Counted from the stretch's first letter, positions 9,706-20,223 are shown. The stretch: 26,943 nt of DNA from an uncultured Gemmatimonadota bacterium (GCA_946479895.1 CAMLHT010000008.1:1-26943); one strand, 5' to 3'. The notes: generated by a model from the sequence alone, not told the origin. Made by a program: numbers and translations.

Positions 9706-11234
9706 CGGCGCACCGCCGCGTAGACGCTCAGGCTGCGGGGCCGGATGTCATACCCGGGAAAGAGCCGGCGGAGGACGACCTCGTCCTGCGACCTCGCGAT
9801 GACGAAGAAGTGGTCGAGGCGCCCGAGATCGTCGACGGATGCCATCCGGTATTGCGGGTAGGCACGGGCCACCCGGCGGCCCATGTCTCTCTCGAACACC
9901 CACAGCCGCGAAAGTCCGCCGCCATCTCCGTCGAAGTCGACGAGCGCCGATGCCGACGCCAGCTCCGGCCGCTGCTGAAGAACGGGTTGCTGCTCGAATC
10001 GGCGCAGGAACACGATGGGCGCCGGCGGGCCTGCCGCGTGCAGCGAGTCGGCGGCCGCCACCGCGCGGTCGATGGCCGCGACGCTGCCGGCCGACGCGCG
10101 ACGCAGCTGACCCATTTCCACCGCGCCGACGGCGACCAGCGCCACGCCGGCGGCGGCGGCCAGCAGCCGGCCACCCCGCGCGGTGAGGGGCAGGCTCACG
10201 ATCGCCGCCAGCATGCCCACGGGGATGACGGCGGGGATCATGTACCGGGATCGGAAGACCGGCTGCATGATCAGGGACAGCACGCCGAGAACGACGGGGA
10301 ACAGAAGGAGCGCGACTCCCGGGGCGATGGCGGGCAGGCCCGCGGCGTCGGACCTCGGAGACATTCGCCGCGCCAGCCGCCATAGTCCGTACGCGGCGAG
10401 CAGCAGCATCGGCGCCGGTCCGAGGATCGCGCGCGCCTGGATCGCCGCGTCCCCGAGCGTCAGCGGCTCGATCCAGGTCGGCACCCAGAGGCCCGTTCGC
10501 TGCGCCCTGAGCAGGGGCGCGCACAGACCCAGCGCGAGAACCGCGGCCGCCAGCGGGATCGACGCCATCAGTCGCTGGCGCGCCCCGCGCCGCGCCATCA
10601 GGTCGCCGGCGGTGATCAGGCCGACGCCGATCACCCCGAACCAGTGCGAGCCGGCGACGAGCACGGCCAGCGCACAGCGCGCGTACAGGAGCTGGCGCCG
10701 CTCCGGCTCGCGGACGCTGCGCACCGTGAGGTACACCAGCCAGGCGGTAGCGGCCAGCCAGAACCCGTAGAACCGGACCTGGAACATCTGCACGACCACC
10801 GCCGGATGGATGGCCACCACGAGGGCGCCGATCGCGGCGCGCTCGCGCTCGACGAACAGCCGGCACGTGCCGTAGACGGCGACGCACGCGAGCAGGATGA
10901 AGGCGCAATCCATGAGTCGCAGTGCGAGGGGCGAGAGGCCGCCGAACATGCGGGCGACGGGCCACATCACCGTGAAGAAGGCCGGCGGCGTGTTCTCGAC
11001 GCCTCCACGGATCGCGGCCAGCCCGTGACGGAAGCTCGGATCGTTGACGACGAGATGGGTCAGGCACTCGTCGATCCACGGAGCCTGCGTAAGGAGGCTC
11101 CACGATCCGGACGCGGCCAGCTCCAGTCCCACCAGCGCGACGAGGCCCGCGAACACCGCGACCAGCTCGAGAAGCGAGACGCGGCCGGACCGTTCCACTC
11201 GTGGCGCGTGACCTACGTTTCCGGGGGCAGACAT
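9702..11234 (-). CDS. GT39-like polytopic membrane glycosyltransferase
   Basis: The protein has 510 residues, with a hydrophobic segment at about residues 20-45, then the GT-C type loop motif PWIDECLTHLVVND, further membrane segments including the RFYGFWLAATAWL region, and a soluble C-terminal region of about 120 residues. It is expected to use a polyprenyl-phosphate-linked sugar on the outer face of the membrane; acceptor unknown. The ATG at 11234 is 33 bases after the stop of the GT87-like gene, and its stop overlaps the next gene by four bases, so the three genes form one operon. No strong ribosome binding site is visible. Confidence 0.78.
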   Translation of the reverse strand: MSAPGNVGHAPRVERSGRVSLLELVAVFAGLVALVGLELAASGSWSLLTQAPWIDECLTHLVVNDPSFRHGLAAIRGGVENTPPAFFTVMWPVARMFGGLSPLALRLMDCAFILLACVAVYGTCRLFVERERAAIGALVVAIHPAVVVQMFQVRFYGFWLAATAWLVYLTVRSVREPERRQLLYARCALAVLVAGSHWFGVIGVGLITAGDLMARRGARQRLMASIPLAAAVLALGLCAPLLRAQRTGLWVPTWIEPLTLGDAAIQARAILGPAPMLLLAAYGLWRLARRMSPRSDAAGLPAIAPGVALLLFPVVLGVLSLIMQPVFRSRYMIPAVIPVGMLAAIVSLPLTARGGRLLAAAAGVALVAVGAVEMGQLRRASAGSVAAIDRAVAAADSLHAAGPPAPIVFLRRFEQQPVLQQRPELASASALVDFDGDGGGLSRLWVFERDMGRRVARAYPQYRMASVDDLGRLDHFFVIARSQDEVVLRRLFPGYDIRPRSLSVYAAVRR

Positions 11235-11267
11235 TCCGGCGAAGGGACCGGAGGTGCCCGCGCTCCG

Positions 11268-12536
11268 CTACGTCATTTCGTCACCAGTATGGTAATGGCC
11301 ATTATCGACCTCGGGCGCTCTTCCGGCGCGAAGTACCAGCGAGAGCGCCAGCCCGGTGAGCAGGACATTGCGCGCATTGATGGCAAGGACCGCGAGGGGT
11401 TCCATGCGAATCAGGCTCTCGTAGTGGTACGGGAAGATGAAGATGGTGAGCGCGAAGGCCGCCACCGCGGCGACTGCCTGGCCGCGTCTCAGGAACGGCG
11501 TGAATGGCAGCAGCCATGCGAGATACTGCGGAGAGAGCACCCTGTTCGTGACCATGAATGCCAGCACTGCCGCGAGAGCGAAGGCGACGAGCGTCGCGCC
11601 GTCCCGGCCGCCGGCGCGCCTGAACCGCCTCGACGCGCAGAAGGTGATGAGGGCCATCGAGGCGATGAGCGCGATGATGAGCCATCCCTTGATCGCCTCG
11701 CCGGCGGCGGTAACCAGGTGGATGGCTCCATGGCTCTGAGCCGCGGAGAGATCCGTAAGCCCCGCGAGCCGGCCGATCATCAGCGCTCCCGATGCGACGC
11801 TCTCCAGCTGCAGTCCGCGCTGCTGGTGATAGGCGACGAAGGCAAGCACGCCATCGGGCGCGAGGATCAGGAATGGCGCCGTGAGGGCGAGTGGAACGGC
11901 GACGGCTCCCACGGTCAGGCGCGCGATCGCGCGCCGATCACCGGCCGCTGAATACCAGGCCCACACGATGGGCAGCAGCACGGCGGGATAGATCTTGGTC
12001 GCGATGCCCGCTCCGGTCAGGATGCCCGCGAGCCCCGGCCGATCGTCGAGCACGGCGATCACCGCGAGCGCCATGAGGAGAGCCGGGAAGAGGTCGAAGC
12101 GCCAGAGGAACAGCGGCGCCCCGATGACGCCAAGCGCGGCATGAATCGCAAACGTGGCGAGGACGCCGGACCGATCCGTCCGCGCGCGCGCGAGCCGCAT
12201 GACGCAGTACGCCAGCAGCGAGCTCCAGATCGCGTTCATGGCCACGAACGACCAGAGATAGCCGTTCATGCCGAGCGGGCGCGCCGGTGCGACCAGCGCC
12301 GGCAGCGTGAGCGGGAGCAGCGCGAGCGGCGGGTACTCGAGCGGAAAGTCCCGATACGGCACCAGGCCGCGCATCACGTCCCGCGAGACGCCGAAGTACA
12401 GACGCAGGTCCTGCATGTGCCATCCGCCGATCGCCTTGAATGCGGCCACGGCGATGCATGCGCACACGACGCCGTGGGCGACCGCCAGAAGCACCAGCGT
12501 CCGGTCGCCCGGCTCGTTTGCGTATGCCATGCGCAA
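11268..12536 (-). CDS. GT87-family (DUF2029) membrane glycosyltransferase
   Basis: The protein has 422 residues and about ten hydrophobic segments. Family-typical sequence includes DLRLYFGVSRDVMRGLVPYRDF followed closely by PLEYPPLALL, then WRFDLFPALLMALA, and ATKIYPAVLLPIV. GT87 proteins include polyprenyl-phosphate-mannose-dependent mannosyltransferases, so a lipid-linked donor is likely; the exact sugar cannot be told. The gene is first of a three-gene glycosyltransferase operon, 111 bases behind atpA, with a strong hairpin (12586-12620) in that gap. MRM- allows starts at 12536 or two codons later. Confidence 0.82.
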   Translation of the reverse strand: MRMAYANEPGDRTLVLLAVAHGVVCACIAVAAFKAIGGWHMQDLRLYFGVSRDVMRGLVPYRDFPLEYPPLALLPLTLPALVAPARPLGMNGYLWSFVAMNAIWSSLLAYCVMRLARARTDRSGVLATFAIHAALGVIGAPLFLWRFDLFPALLMALAVIAVLDDRPGLAGILTGAGIATKIYPAVLLPIVWAWYSAAGDRRAIARLTVGAVAVPLALTAPFLILAPDGVLAFVAYHQQRGLQLESVASGALMIGRLAGLTDLSAAQSHGAIHLVTAAGEAIKGWLIIALIASMALITFCASRRFRRAGGRDGATLVAFALAAVLAFMVTNRVLSPQYLAWLLPFTPFLRRGQAVAAVAAFALTIFIFPYHYESLIRMEPLAVLAINARNVLLTGLALSLVLRAGRAPEVDNGHYHTGDEMT

Positions 12537-12585
12537 ACGGTCAGGGCCGGTACTGCGCCCCGCTACGCCATCCGGTGAAAACGAC

Positions 12586-12620
12586 GAGGGGGAGGGTTCG
12601 GCGTTCGAACCCTCCCCCTC
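12586..12620 (-). terminator. Terminator-like hairpin between atpA and the glycosyltransferase operon
   Basis: A perfect 15-base stem (12586-12600 with 12606-12620, GAGGGGGAGGGTTCG and its complement) encloses a five-base loop. On the minus strand it is followed by GTCGTTTTC, a weak U-tract. It lies 27 bases after the atpA stop. It would end or reduce the atpA transcript before the glycosyltransferases. The short U-tract makes partial read-through likely. Confidence 0.6.
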
Positions 12621-12647
12621 CCCCTCCCCGATCCGATCAGTTCCGGT

Positions 12648-14252
<1,605 letters not shown>

Positions 14253-14321
14253 GCTATTGATTCAGGAAAGAGCTTGCTCGGAGCGAGCGAAAAAGGGCGT
14301 GTACAAGAGGAAAGAACCTAG

Positions 14322-14341
14322 CTTGTGAAAAATATCACAAG
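14322..14341 (-). promoter_or_regulatory. Palindromic operator upstream of atpA (Rex- or CRP-like)
   Basis: This is a perfect CTTGTGA-N6-TCACAAG palindrome ending 69 bases before the atpA start. With two flanking bases on each side it is identical to the atpG site. It covers the predicted -10 element, as at the other two atp promoters. Confidence 0.87.
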
Positions 14342-14358
14342 GCAATGGCCTTCTGCAA
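14329..14358 (-). promoter_or_regulatory. Predicted atpA promoter (-35 TTGCAG, -10 TATTTT)
   Basis: On the minus strand TTGCAG (14358-14353) is followed after 18 bases by TATTTT (14334-14329) inside the operator. The spacing equals that of the proposed atpG promoter. The leader would be about 70 bases. Confidence 0.55.
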
Positions 14359-14686
14359 CTGACGGAAGGCGAGCCGCAAGACCGATGTCGGGCTCTCCGT
14401 GGATCAGGGCTGAGGACATGCCCCCTTCCTGACCGCGAACCGATCGGGCCGGCCGACCAGCCGGCGGCGACAGCGCGGTTGACGCGCTTGCGCCGACCCG
14501 ATTGCCGCCCGGCGGTTCCGGACCGGGCCGTCTGTCAGGCGCGGAGAAGGTTCCATACCTTGGGCAGTGGAAACTCCGCCGTTCCGGGGCGAGTCGCGCC
14601 GGTGTCATCCAGGGGAGCCCGGCACCCAGGTTCGGGTGTGCTTCGGAGAGGGGCCGATCGGTCACCACCACCCATCCAACGATCCA
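14342..14686. other. Intergenic stretch between atpA and the GT2 gene
   Basis: Apart from the -35 element of the atpA promoter near its left end, I see no gene, RNA or repeat here. A promoter for the divergent GT2 gene must lie in this stretch or overlap it, but I could not identify convincing -35/-10 elements. There is no sign of atpH or atpF, which would normally be upstream of atpA. Confidence 0.5.
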
Positions 14687-15607
14687 ATGATCAGCGTAGT
14701 CGTCCCGATCTTCAACGAGGAGGAGACCCTTCGCGAGCTGTGCCGGCGCCTCACCGACCAGCTCGATGCGCTCGACGAGCAATGGGAAATCGTTCTCGTC
14801 GACGACGGGAGCGGCGCCGAGTGCCGTCAGCTGATGCACGCGTTGCGCGCCGCGGAGTCCCGCATCAAGGTGATCGAGCTCTCGCGGAACTTCGGGCACC
14901 AGCAGGCCCTCAGCGCCGGCCTCAGCAAGGCACGCGGCGATTGCGTAGTGGTGATGGACGGTGACCTGCAGGATCCTCCGGAAGCGATTCCGGCGCTGGT
15001 CGCGAAATGGCGCGAGGGCAACCAGATCGTGTTCGGCGAGCGCCGGAGTCGCAAGGACCGCGGCGTGAGAGCCCTTGGATTCCGGCTGTTCTATCCCCTC
15101 TTGCGAATCATCAGCGAATATCCGCTGACGCAACCGACGGGGGTGTTCAGCCTCATCGACCGTGCCGCCGTGGACGAGTTCAACAGGCTGGAGGAGCGTA
15201 ACCGGTTCATACCGGGGCTGCGCGCCTGGCTCGGATTCAGGCAAGCCGGCGTCCCGTACGACCGCGCGGACCGCGGAATGGGAAAGCCCAAGCAAACGCT
15301 GGCGAAGCTGGTCAAGTACGCCATGGACGGCATGATCAGCTTCAGCTACAAGCCCCTGCGCGCGGCCACCTACTTCGGCTTTGGAACCTCACTTGTCGCG
15401 CTCATCCTCGGAGTGTTCTACTTCGTCACCTTCTTCACGATGAACAAGCCGATCACGGGCTTCACGACGACGATCGTGTGCGTGCTGTTCCTCGGCGGCG
15501 TGCAGCTGATCTGCATCGGCATTCTCGGGGAATACATCGGCCGCATCTATGAGGAGGTCAAGCGGCGGCCGCTGTACATCGTTCGGGGCTCGTACGGGGT
15601 CGACTGA
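14687..15607 (+). CDS. GT2 polyprenyl-phosphate glycosyltransferase (DPM1/GtrB/ArnC-like)
   Basis: The protein has 306 residues. It begins MISVVVPIFNEEETLRELC, has the donor-site Asp pair in IVLVDDGS and the DxD-type motif VVMDGDLQDPPE, and ends with two membrane helices (roughly residues 227-250 and 262-285) followed by GEYIGRIYEEVKRRPLYI. This architecture is typical of enzymes that transfer a sugar from a nucleotide donor to undecaprenyl or dolichyl phosphate on the cytoplasmic face. It would supply the lipid-linked donor for the GT-C proteins around it. The ATG at 14687 is chosen because it opens directly on the first strand. No clear ribosome binding site precedes it. Its last 219 bases overlap, antisense, the open frame of the converging gene. 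Confidence 0.9.
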   Translation: MISVVVPIFNEEETLRELCRRLTDQLDALDEQWEIVLVDDGSGAECRQLMHALRAAESRIKVIELSRNFGHQQALSAGLSKARGDCVVVMDGDLQDPPEAIPALVAKWREGNQIVFGERRSRKDRGVRALGFRLFYPLLRIISEYPLTQPTGVFSLIDRAAVDEFNRLEERNRFIPGLRAWLGFRQAGVPYDRADRGMGKPKQTLAKLVKYAMDGMISFSYKPLRAATYFGFGTSLVALILGVFYFVTFFTMNKPITGFTTTIVCVLFLGGVQLICIGILGEYIGRIYEEVKRRPLYIVRGSYGVD

Positions 15608-16351
15608 CGTCCGCGCCTGGCCGCTGCGCAGCCCGTACGGCGCCGGACCGGCGACGGCCGCCTCCACGTCGTCGTCGCTCAGCCGGTAGATGAGAATCGA
15701 ATGGCCCACGTTCGCGTCCGGCTCGCGGGCACGGAGAAACGCCGCGAGCCGCGCGAAGCGCAGCTGCTCGAACACCCGGAACATCCGCACCCACATCGCT
15801 TCGCCGGTCTGGCGGAGCAGCGCCGCGCGGGCGGACGGATCGGCCCCTGTGCTGTCGAACAGCCGGAGGTTGTACAGCGCGTCCTGGTAGCGCTTTTCGT
15901 ATGCCGGCGTCCATTCCCCGGGCGCCTCGAGCACGTAGACCGCCTGCAGCATGGTTGCGCTGATGCAATACACGCCGCCCGTCAGCGGCGGCGGAAACCG
16001 CGGCGTCCACCGCTCCGGAAAGCCGGGCAATGTCGCGGCTTCGATGCCGTAGTGATCCGGGCGCGCACTGCCGAAGTACGAGAGGTAGACCACCGGGTGA
16101 TCCCGGCCCTGCAACCCTTCGCGGTCGAGCCACGCCTTGAGGCCCGGAAGGTCCTGGCCCCAGTCGAGGGAACTGTCGACGAGATGGCGGTAGCCCTCGT
16201 CGGGCCCTCCGGCGAGGCGGTTGAAGTATGCGAGGAAGTCCGGTGAAATGAGCAGAGCCTCTGCCGCATGCCAGACCAGCAGAGCGACCACCATTGCACC
16301 CGCCGCCACGGTGCGCCACTGCGCTCGGACTGGTAAGGCCGTCGGTCTCAT
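15389..16351 (-). CDS. C-terminal part of a split GT39-like membrane protein
   Basis: The frame has 320 codons. It starts at ATG 16351, overlapping the stop of the preceding frame by four bases (ATGA). It has one hydrophobic segment (about residues 12-30) followed by LLISPDFLAYFNRLAGGP and DSSLDWGQDLPGLKAWL, a block that in related single-chain GT39-like proteins follows the last membrane helices. The preceding gene ends just before this point, so the two frames together make one protein. Recognisable sequence ends near SILIYRLSDDDVEA (about base 15650). The last ~73 residues, down to the stop at 15389, are only the antisense of the GT2 gene and look like read-through, implying a lost stop codon or a deletion. 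Confidence 0.65.
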   Translation of the reverse strand: MRPTALPVRAQWRTVAAGAMVVALLVWHAAEALLISPDFLAYFNRLAGGPDEGYRHLVDSSLDWGQDLPGLKAWLDREGLQGRDHPVVYLSYFGSARPDHYGIEAATLPGFPERWTPRFPPPLTGGVYCISATMLQAVYVLEAPGEWTPAYEKRYQDALYNLRLFDSTGADPSARAALLRQTGEAMWVRMFRVFEQLRFARLAAFLRAREPDANVGHSILIYRLSDDDVEAAVAGPAPYGLRSGQARTSVDPVRAPNDVQRPPLDLLIDAADVFPENADADQLHAAEEQHAHDRRREARDRLVHREEGDEVEHSEDERDK

Positions 16352-17748
16352 GACCTGGGAAGCGGAAGCATCGCCCGCCATGCGCGCGTGAGAGGAAGGC
16401 CGGCGGCTCCGGCAAGCACGATGGTTCCCGCCATGGCCGGCATCAGGTGCCGCTGCCCGATGTTCAGGGTCGACGTGATCGAGAAGGCCCAGTACCACGC
16501 GACCAGGAGCGACGGCGCGATGAGATCGTACATCCGGATGTCGTCGCGTTGCGGCGACCCCCCGGCGGATCGTCGCCGCGCGAGAAGCACGATCGCCGCG
16601 ATGGCCGGCAGCAGCAATTCCGGAATCGTGGACTTCACCAGGGCCGCATACGGAAAGAACCAGCGCCATCCTCCCGCCTGCGACACCTCGCCGTTGAGAA
16701 AGGCCGAACGGTTCCTGGAATAGGCCGCGACGGTGGCGATGCCGAACAGGTACGCTTCCGGAAGTATCTCGTGCTTCCGTCCCCACGCGACCGTCCTCCC
16801 TACTGCCGATGAATCGAGCACGTCGCGCCAGGGATCGATGAACTGCTCCGTTCCCGTCACGGCGGCCGCGAATGCCGTGTAGCGAAAACTGTACGACGCC
16901 CAGATCACGACGGGAACCGCCAGCACGTGAACGATTGCGATCGCGCCAAGGATCGCGTTGCGATTGGCGGAACGTGGGACACTCGCGTGGCGACCCGCTC
17001 CGCGGATGGCGAGCGGCCGTGAGGAGAACATCCGCACCGCCAGCATGCTCAGCGCGACCGGAACCATGATGACCGCGGAATATTTCGCGAGGAAGAGCCC
17101 ACCGGTGGCCAGGACGCTCGAGACGATGGTTCGCGGCGTAAGCGTGTGCAGCACGGTCCAGAGGCACCAGGTCGCCGCCAGGAAGAACGCCGTCGCGATC
17201 ATGTCGGACGTCGTCAGGGCGCCGTGCGCCAGCATCGTCGGGCTGAAGATGAAGAGCGTGAGGCTCACCCATCCACCCGGGCGGCCGAAGAGAAACGTGG
17301 ACCAGGCGAACACCAGGAGCCCGGCAAGCCCTCCAACGGCCGCCACCATCATCCGCGACCGCCGCAGCATCGCATCCGCATCGTTGCCGCTGTCGAAGAA
17401 GAACTGCTCGCTGACAAGCCAGAAGTTCGAGGAACGCCACGCCTCCTGCTGGAGCGACGGGAAGCTCGGGCGGCTCACGACGGCCGGCAGCGCGATGATG
17501 CGCTGCGCCCAGTTGCCGTTCTCGGGCTGGAGTCGGTAATCGTCGTAGGTCCAATAGGCGTAGCCGGCGGTAACGTGCGCGAACTCGTCCGACGTTCCGC
17601 TCCTGGCGGCGACGCCATGCATCGCGAGCACGACGTACCCGACGACGGCGAGAACGGCCAGGCTGAAATGAAGGCGCCCCGAGGCAGGCTTTCGGCTTTG
17701 CCGCGACGAAGCCGAATCAGCGGTGGGGCCATCGCGCATGGTCGACAT
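16348..17748 (-). CDS. N-terminal part of a split GT39-like membrane glycosyltransferase
   Basis: This encodes 466 residues with about ten hydrophobic segments. The start at ATG 17748 gives MSTMRDGPTADSASSRQS, then a first membrane helix and the loop motif ARSGTSDEFAHVTAGYAYW, with the Asp-Glu pair typical of GT-C enzymes. Later family-like sequence includes GWRWFFPYAALVKSTIPELL and LNIGQRHLMPAMAG. The usual continuation (YFNELAGGP, DSSLDWGQDL) lies in the next frame, reached by the four-base ATGA overlap at 16348-16351. Either the family protein is made as two coupled chains here, or a one-base frame change or sequencing error broke one gene. ATG 17739 is an alternative start. Confidence 0.75.
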   Translation of the reverse strand: MSTMRDGPTADSASSRQSRKPASGRLHFSLAVLAVVGYVVLAMHGVAARSGTSDEFAHVTAGYAYWTYDDYRLQPENGNWAQRIIALPAVVSRPSFPSLQQEAWRSSNFWLVSEQFFFDSGNDADAMLRRSRMMVAAVGGLAGLLVFAWSTFLFGRPGGWVSLTLFIFSPTMLAHGALTTSDMIATAFFLAATWCLWTVLHTLTPRTIVSSVLATGGLFLAKYSAVIMVPVALSMLAVRMFSSRPLAIRGAGRHASVPRSANRNAILGAIAIVHVLAVPVVIWASYSFRYTAFAAAVTGTEQFIDPWRDVLDSSAVGRTVAWGRKHEILPEAYLFGIATVAAYSRNRSAFLNGEVSQAGGWRWFFPYAALVKSTIPELLLPAIAAIVLLARRRSAGGSPQRDDIRMYDLIAPSLLVAWYWAFSITSTLNIGQRHLMPAMAGTIVLAGAAGLPLTRAWRAMLPLPRS

Positions 17749-17893
17749 TGCCGGCCCAATATATGGTCGGACTCTCCGCCCGGCCCCCTGACCCGCAAGA
17801 ACACCACGAGGCACCAGCAAGCCGCGGGATTCCGACCCGGTCCCCGTAGGAATGGTTCCTGTCTTCCGGCGGTCGGCGGCCATATTCGCGCCC

Positions 17894-18289
17894 ATGGCTG
17901 CCTCCTCCATCCGGGATCTCAAGCTCTGGCAGGAAAGCGTCGCGCTCGCCGGGGACCTCACGCGGGCCCTCCGCCAGTCCACCCGCCGGGAAACCAAGGC
18001 CCTGACCGACCGGATGATGCTCACCGCGGTCGGGATCGCCGAGCAGATCGCCGACGGCCACGCCCGGTACACGAATCTGGAGCAGCAGGAGGTCTATCGG
18101 GCCGCGAAGCGCGACCTCCTGCTCGTCGAGACCCAGATGGCCGTGGCGCGGCACGCCGACCTGATCCCGGCCAGCGCCCAGACCATCCTTCTCGAGCACG
18201 TCCAGCATCTTCACCGGCTGCTCGCGGGCTACCTGGTCTATCTCGACCGACAGCTCACCGAAGAGAAGGCAGGCAGGAAGCAGAACTGA
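17894..18289 (+). CDS. Four-helix-bundle protein (23S rRNA intervening-sequence protein family)
   Basis: The protein is small, 131 residues and largely helical. The N-terminus MAASSIRDLKLWQESVALAG carries the DLKLWQ motif that marks the four-helix-bundle/IVP family (related to proteins encoded in 23S rRNA intervening sequences and to avd-like proteins). The remainder is amphipathic helix, ending RQLTEEKAGRKQN. The molecular role of free-standing members is not established. I took the ATG at 17894 because the family sequence begins there; an ATG at 17852 in frame is possible. It diverges from the split GT39-like gene, 145 bases apart. Confidence 0.72.
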   Translation: MAASSIRDLKLWQESVALAGDLTRALRQSTRRETKALTDRMMLTAVGIAEQIADGHARYTNLEQQEVYRAAKRDLLLVETQMAVARHADLIPASAQTILLEHVQHLHRLLAGYLVYLDRQLTEEKAGRKQN

Positions 18290-18570
18290 CGCGTTTGGGC
18301 TCAGGACCGTGCGAGACAGCGTGCGACACACCTCGTGCGAGACACCGTCGAAGCATCGTGCGAAGTAGCGGACGAGTCGCGATCGCTGTCTCGCGCTCGG
18401 GATCCCAAACGGTATCGCCCTGGGAGTTCGAGCGCTCGCCCGGGTTTCGCTCGCCGCCTCTCCATCGAAGGCAGAACCACAGAGTAACGGCGCTGTTGCC
18501 TGCAAGGTCAGGACACGCACGACCCTGCTTCGCGGTCCAACGCGAAGCCGCTTTTCCGAGTAAACATTGC

Positions 18571-20223
18571 ATGACTGAAGCTGAAGCAAAACGCTCGACC
18601 TCTGTCGTGCAGCGCCGCGCATTTCTCGGAGCGGGGGCGCTGGCCCTTGCCGGTCTGGCGTTACCCGAGTCGGTCGCCCGGGCCGCATCTCCCCGCACGC
18701 GGGCGCGAGCCCTGGTTGCAACCGAGCTGGAAGAGGCCTCCTTTGGCGACCTGGCCGAGGCCATGAGCAGCGGCAGGCTGACGTCGCGCGCCATCGTCGA
18801 GGGGTACCTCGCGAACATCGCGGCGATCGATCGTTCCGGACCCACCCTCAATTCGATCCTCGAGCTCAATCCGGACGCGATTGCGATCGCCGAGGCGCTC
18901 GACGCCGAGCGCATGGAGAAAGGGGCGCGCGGACCGTTGCACGGGATTCCGATTCTGGTCAAGGACGACATCGGCACCGCGGACCGCATGCATACGAGTG
19001 CGGGTTCACTGGCGCTGGCCGAATCCATCGCGCCGCGTGACGCCTTCGTCGTGCAGCGACTGCGCGAGGCCGGATGCGTGATCCTTGGCAAGACGAACAT
19101 GAGCGAGTGGGCGAATACCCGCGGTCGTGGCGCGCCCGGCGGATGGAGCGGACGCGGACACGCGACGAGGAATCCGTACGTGCTCAATCGCAGCACCGGC
19201 GGGTCGAGCTCGGGAACGGCGGCCGCCGTCTCGGCCAATCTCACGGCGGCGGCACTGGGCACCGAGGCGATGGGTTCCATCGTGACACCGTCCTCCCTCT
19301 GCGGCGTCGTCGGGATGAAGCCGACGGTCGGCCTCGTCAGCCGCGACGGGACGATCACCATCTCGCAAACGCAGAGCACGGTGGGACCGGTTTGCCGGAC
19401 CGTGCGTGACGCGGCCACGCTGCTGACGGCCATCGCCGGCCCCGACCCCCGGGATCCCGTCACCGCTGACAGCGCCGACAAGGCGGTCGACTACACGAAG
19501 TCGCTCGACCCGAAGTCGCTGTCGAAGGCCCGGCTCGGGGTCGCCCGCAACTACTTTGGCGTCAGCGTGCATGCCGATCGCGTCGCGAATCGCGCCCTCG
19601 AGGCCATGCGGGCGGCCGGCGCGACGCTCGTCGACGTGGAGATCGAAACGGCCGACGCGGTCTGGGCCTTCGACGCCGAGCTGCTGTCGTACGAGCTGAA
19701 GGCGGGCATCGACGAATATCTCGCGAGCCTCGGCCCGAAGTCCCCGGTTCGCTCACTCGCGGACGTGATCGAGTACAACGACCGGCACAGCGACCGGGAG
19801 CTCGAGCGCTTTGGCCAGGAGACGTTCATTTACGCCCAGTCCCGGCGAGGCCTCGACAGCGCGGAGTACCGGAACACGCTGCAGCTCGTGCGAAAGATGG
19901 CCCGCGACGACGGGCTCGACGCGCCCCTGAAGAAGCACAACCTCGACGCGATCGTCGCGCCCACCCAGTCGCCGGCCTGGCTGACCGACCTGCTGCTCGG
20001 CGACAACGCGGGGTTGACGAGTTACGTGCCCGCGGCGGCGGCCGGCTACCCGAGCATCACCGTGCCGGCCGGAGACGTTGCGGGTTTGCCAGTCGGCATC
20101 CTGTTCATGGGCGCAGCCTGGAGCGACGCGCGACTGCTTTCGCTGGCGTTCGCCTTCGAGCAGCTCGTGCAGGCCCGCCGGACGCCTCAGTTCCTTCCGG
20201 AGATACGCTTCCGGATGGAGTAG
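18571..20223 (+). CDS. Tat-exported amidase (amidase signature family)
   Basis: The protein has 550 residues. Residues 14-20 (QRRAFLG) form a twin-arginine motif, followed by a hydrophobic stretch and a likely cleavage after ARA near residue 38, so the folded enzyme would be exported. The amidase-signature Ser-cisSer-Lys triad is recognisable: Lys131 in HGIPILVKDDI, the GGSSSG loop at 210-215, and the nucleophile Ser236 in AMGSIVTPSSLCGVVGMKPT, where Met replaces the first Gly of the usual GGS. The enzyme hydrolyses an amide bond; the substrate cannot be told. ATG 18571 is chosen because the signal peptide starts there; the frame is open far upstream without coding character. The 281 bases before it hold only short scattered GTGCGA repeats. 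Confidence 0.92.
   Translation: MTEAEAKRSTSVVQRRAFLGAGALALAGLALPESVARAASPRTRARALVATELEEASFGDLAEAMSSGRLTSRAIVEGYLANIAAIDRSGPTLNSILELNPDAIAIAEALDAERMEKGARGPLHGIPILVKDDIGTADRMHTSAGSLALAESIAPRDAFVVQRLREAGCVILGKTNMSEWANTRGRGAPGGWSGRGHATRNPYVLNRSTGGSSSGTAAAVSANLTAAALGTEAMGSIVTPSSLCGVVGMKPTVGLVSRDGTITISQTQSTVGPVCRTVRDAATLLTAIAGPDPRDPVTADSADKAVDYTKSLDPKSLSKARLGVARNYFGVSVHADRVANRALEAMRAAGATLVDVEIETADAVWAFDAELLSYELKAGIDEYLASLGPKSPVRSLADVIEYNDRHSDRELERFGQETFIYAQSRRGLDSAEYRNTLQLVRKMARDDGLDAPLKKHNLDAIVAPTQSPAWLTDLLLGDNAGLTSYVPAAAAGYPSITVPAGDVAGLPVGILFMGAAWSDARLLSLAFAFEQLVQARRTPQFLPEIRFRME

Noticed and set aside
12606..12629. CCCTCC-type pyrimidine run as a simple repeat or G-quadruplex
   Set aside because: Most of it is one arm of the perfect hairpin after atpA; the leftover run is too short to claim a separate feature.
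18309..18363. Repeated GTGCGA units considered as a CRISPR or binding-site array
   Set aside because: There are four hexamer copies at irregular spacing (12, 14 and 23 bases) without a longer conserved repeat, so they are too short and irregular for a CRISPR array. Meaning unknown.
17146..18570. Upstream extension of the amidase frame (over 470 codons)
   Set aside because: This part runs antisense to the split glycosyltransferase and over the four-helix-bundle gene. The signal peptide at 18571 marks the true start.
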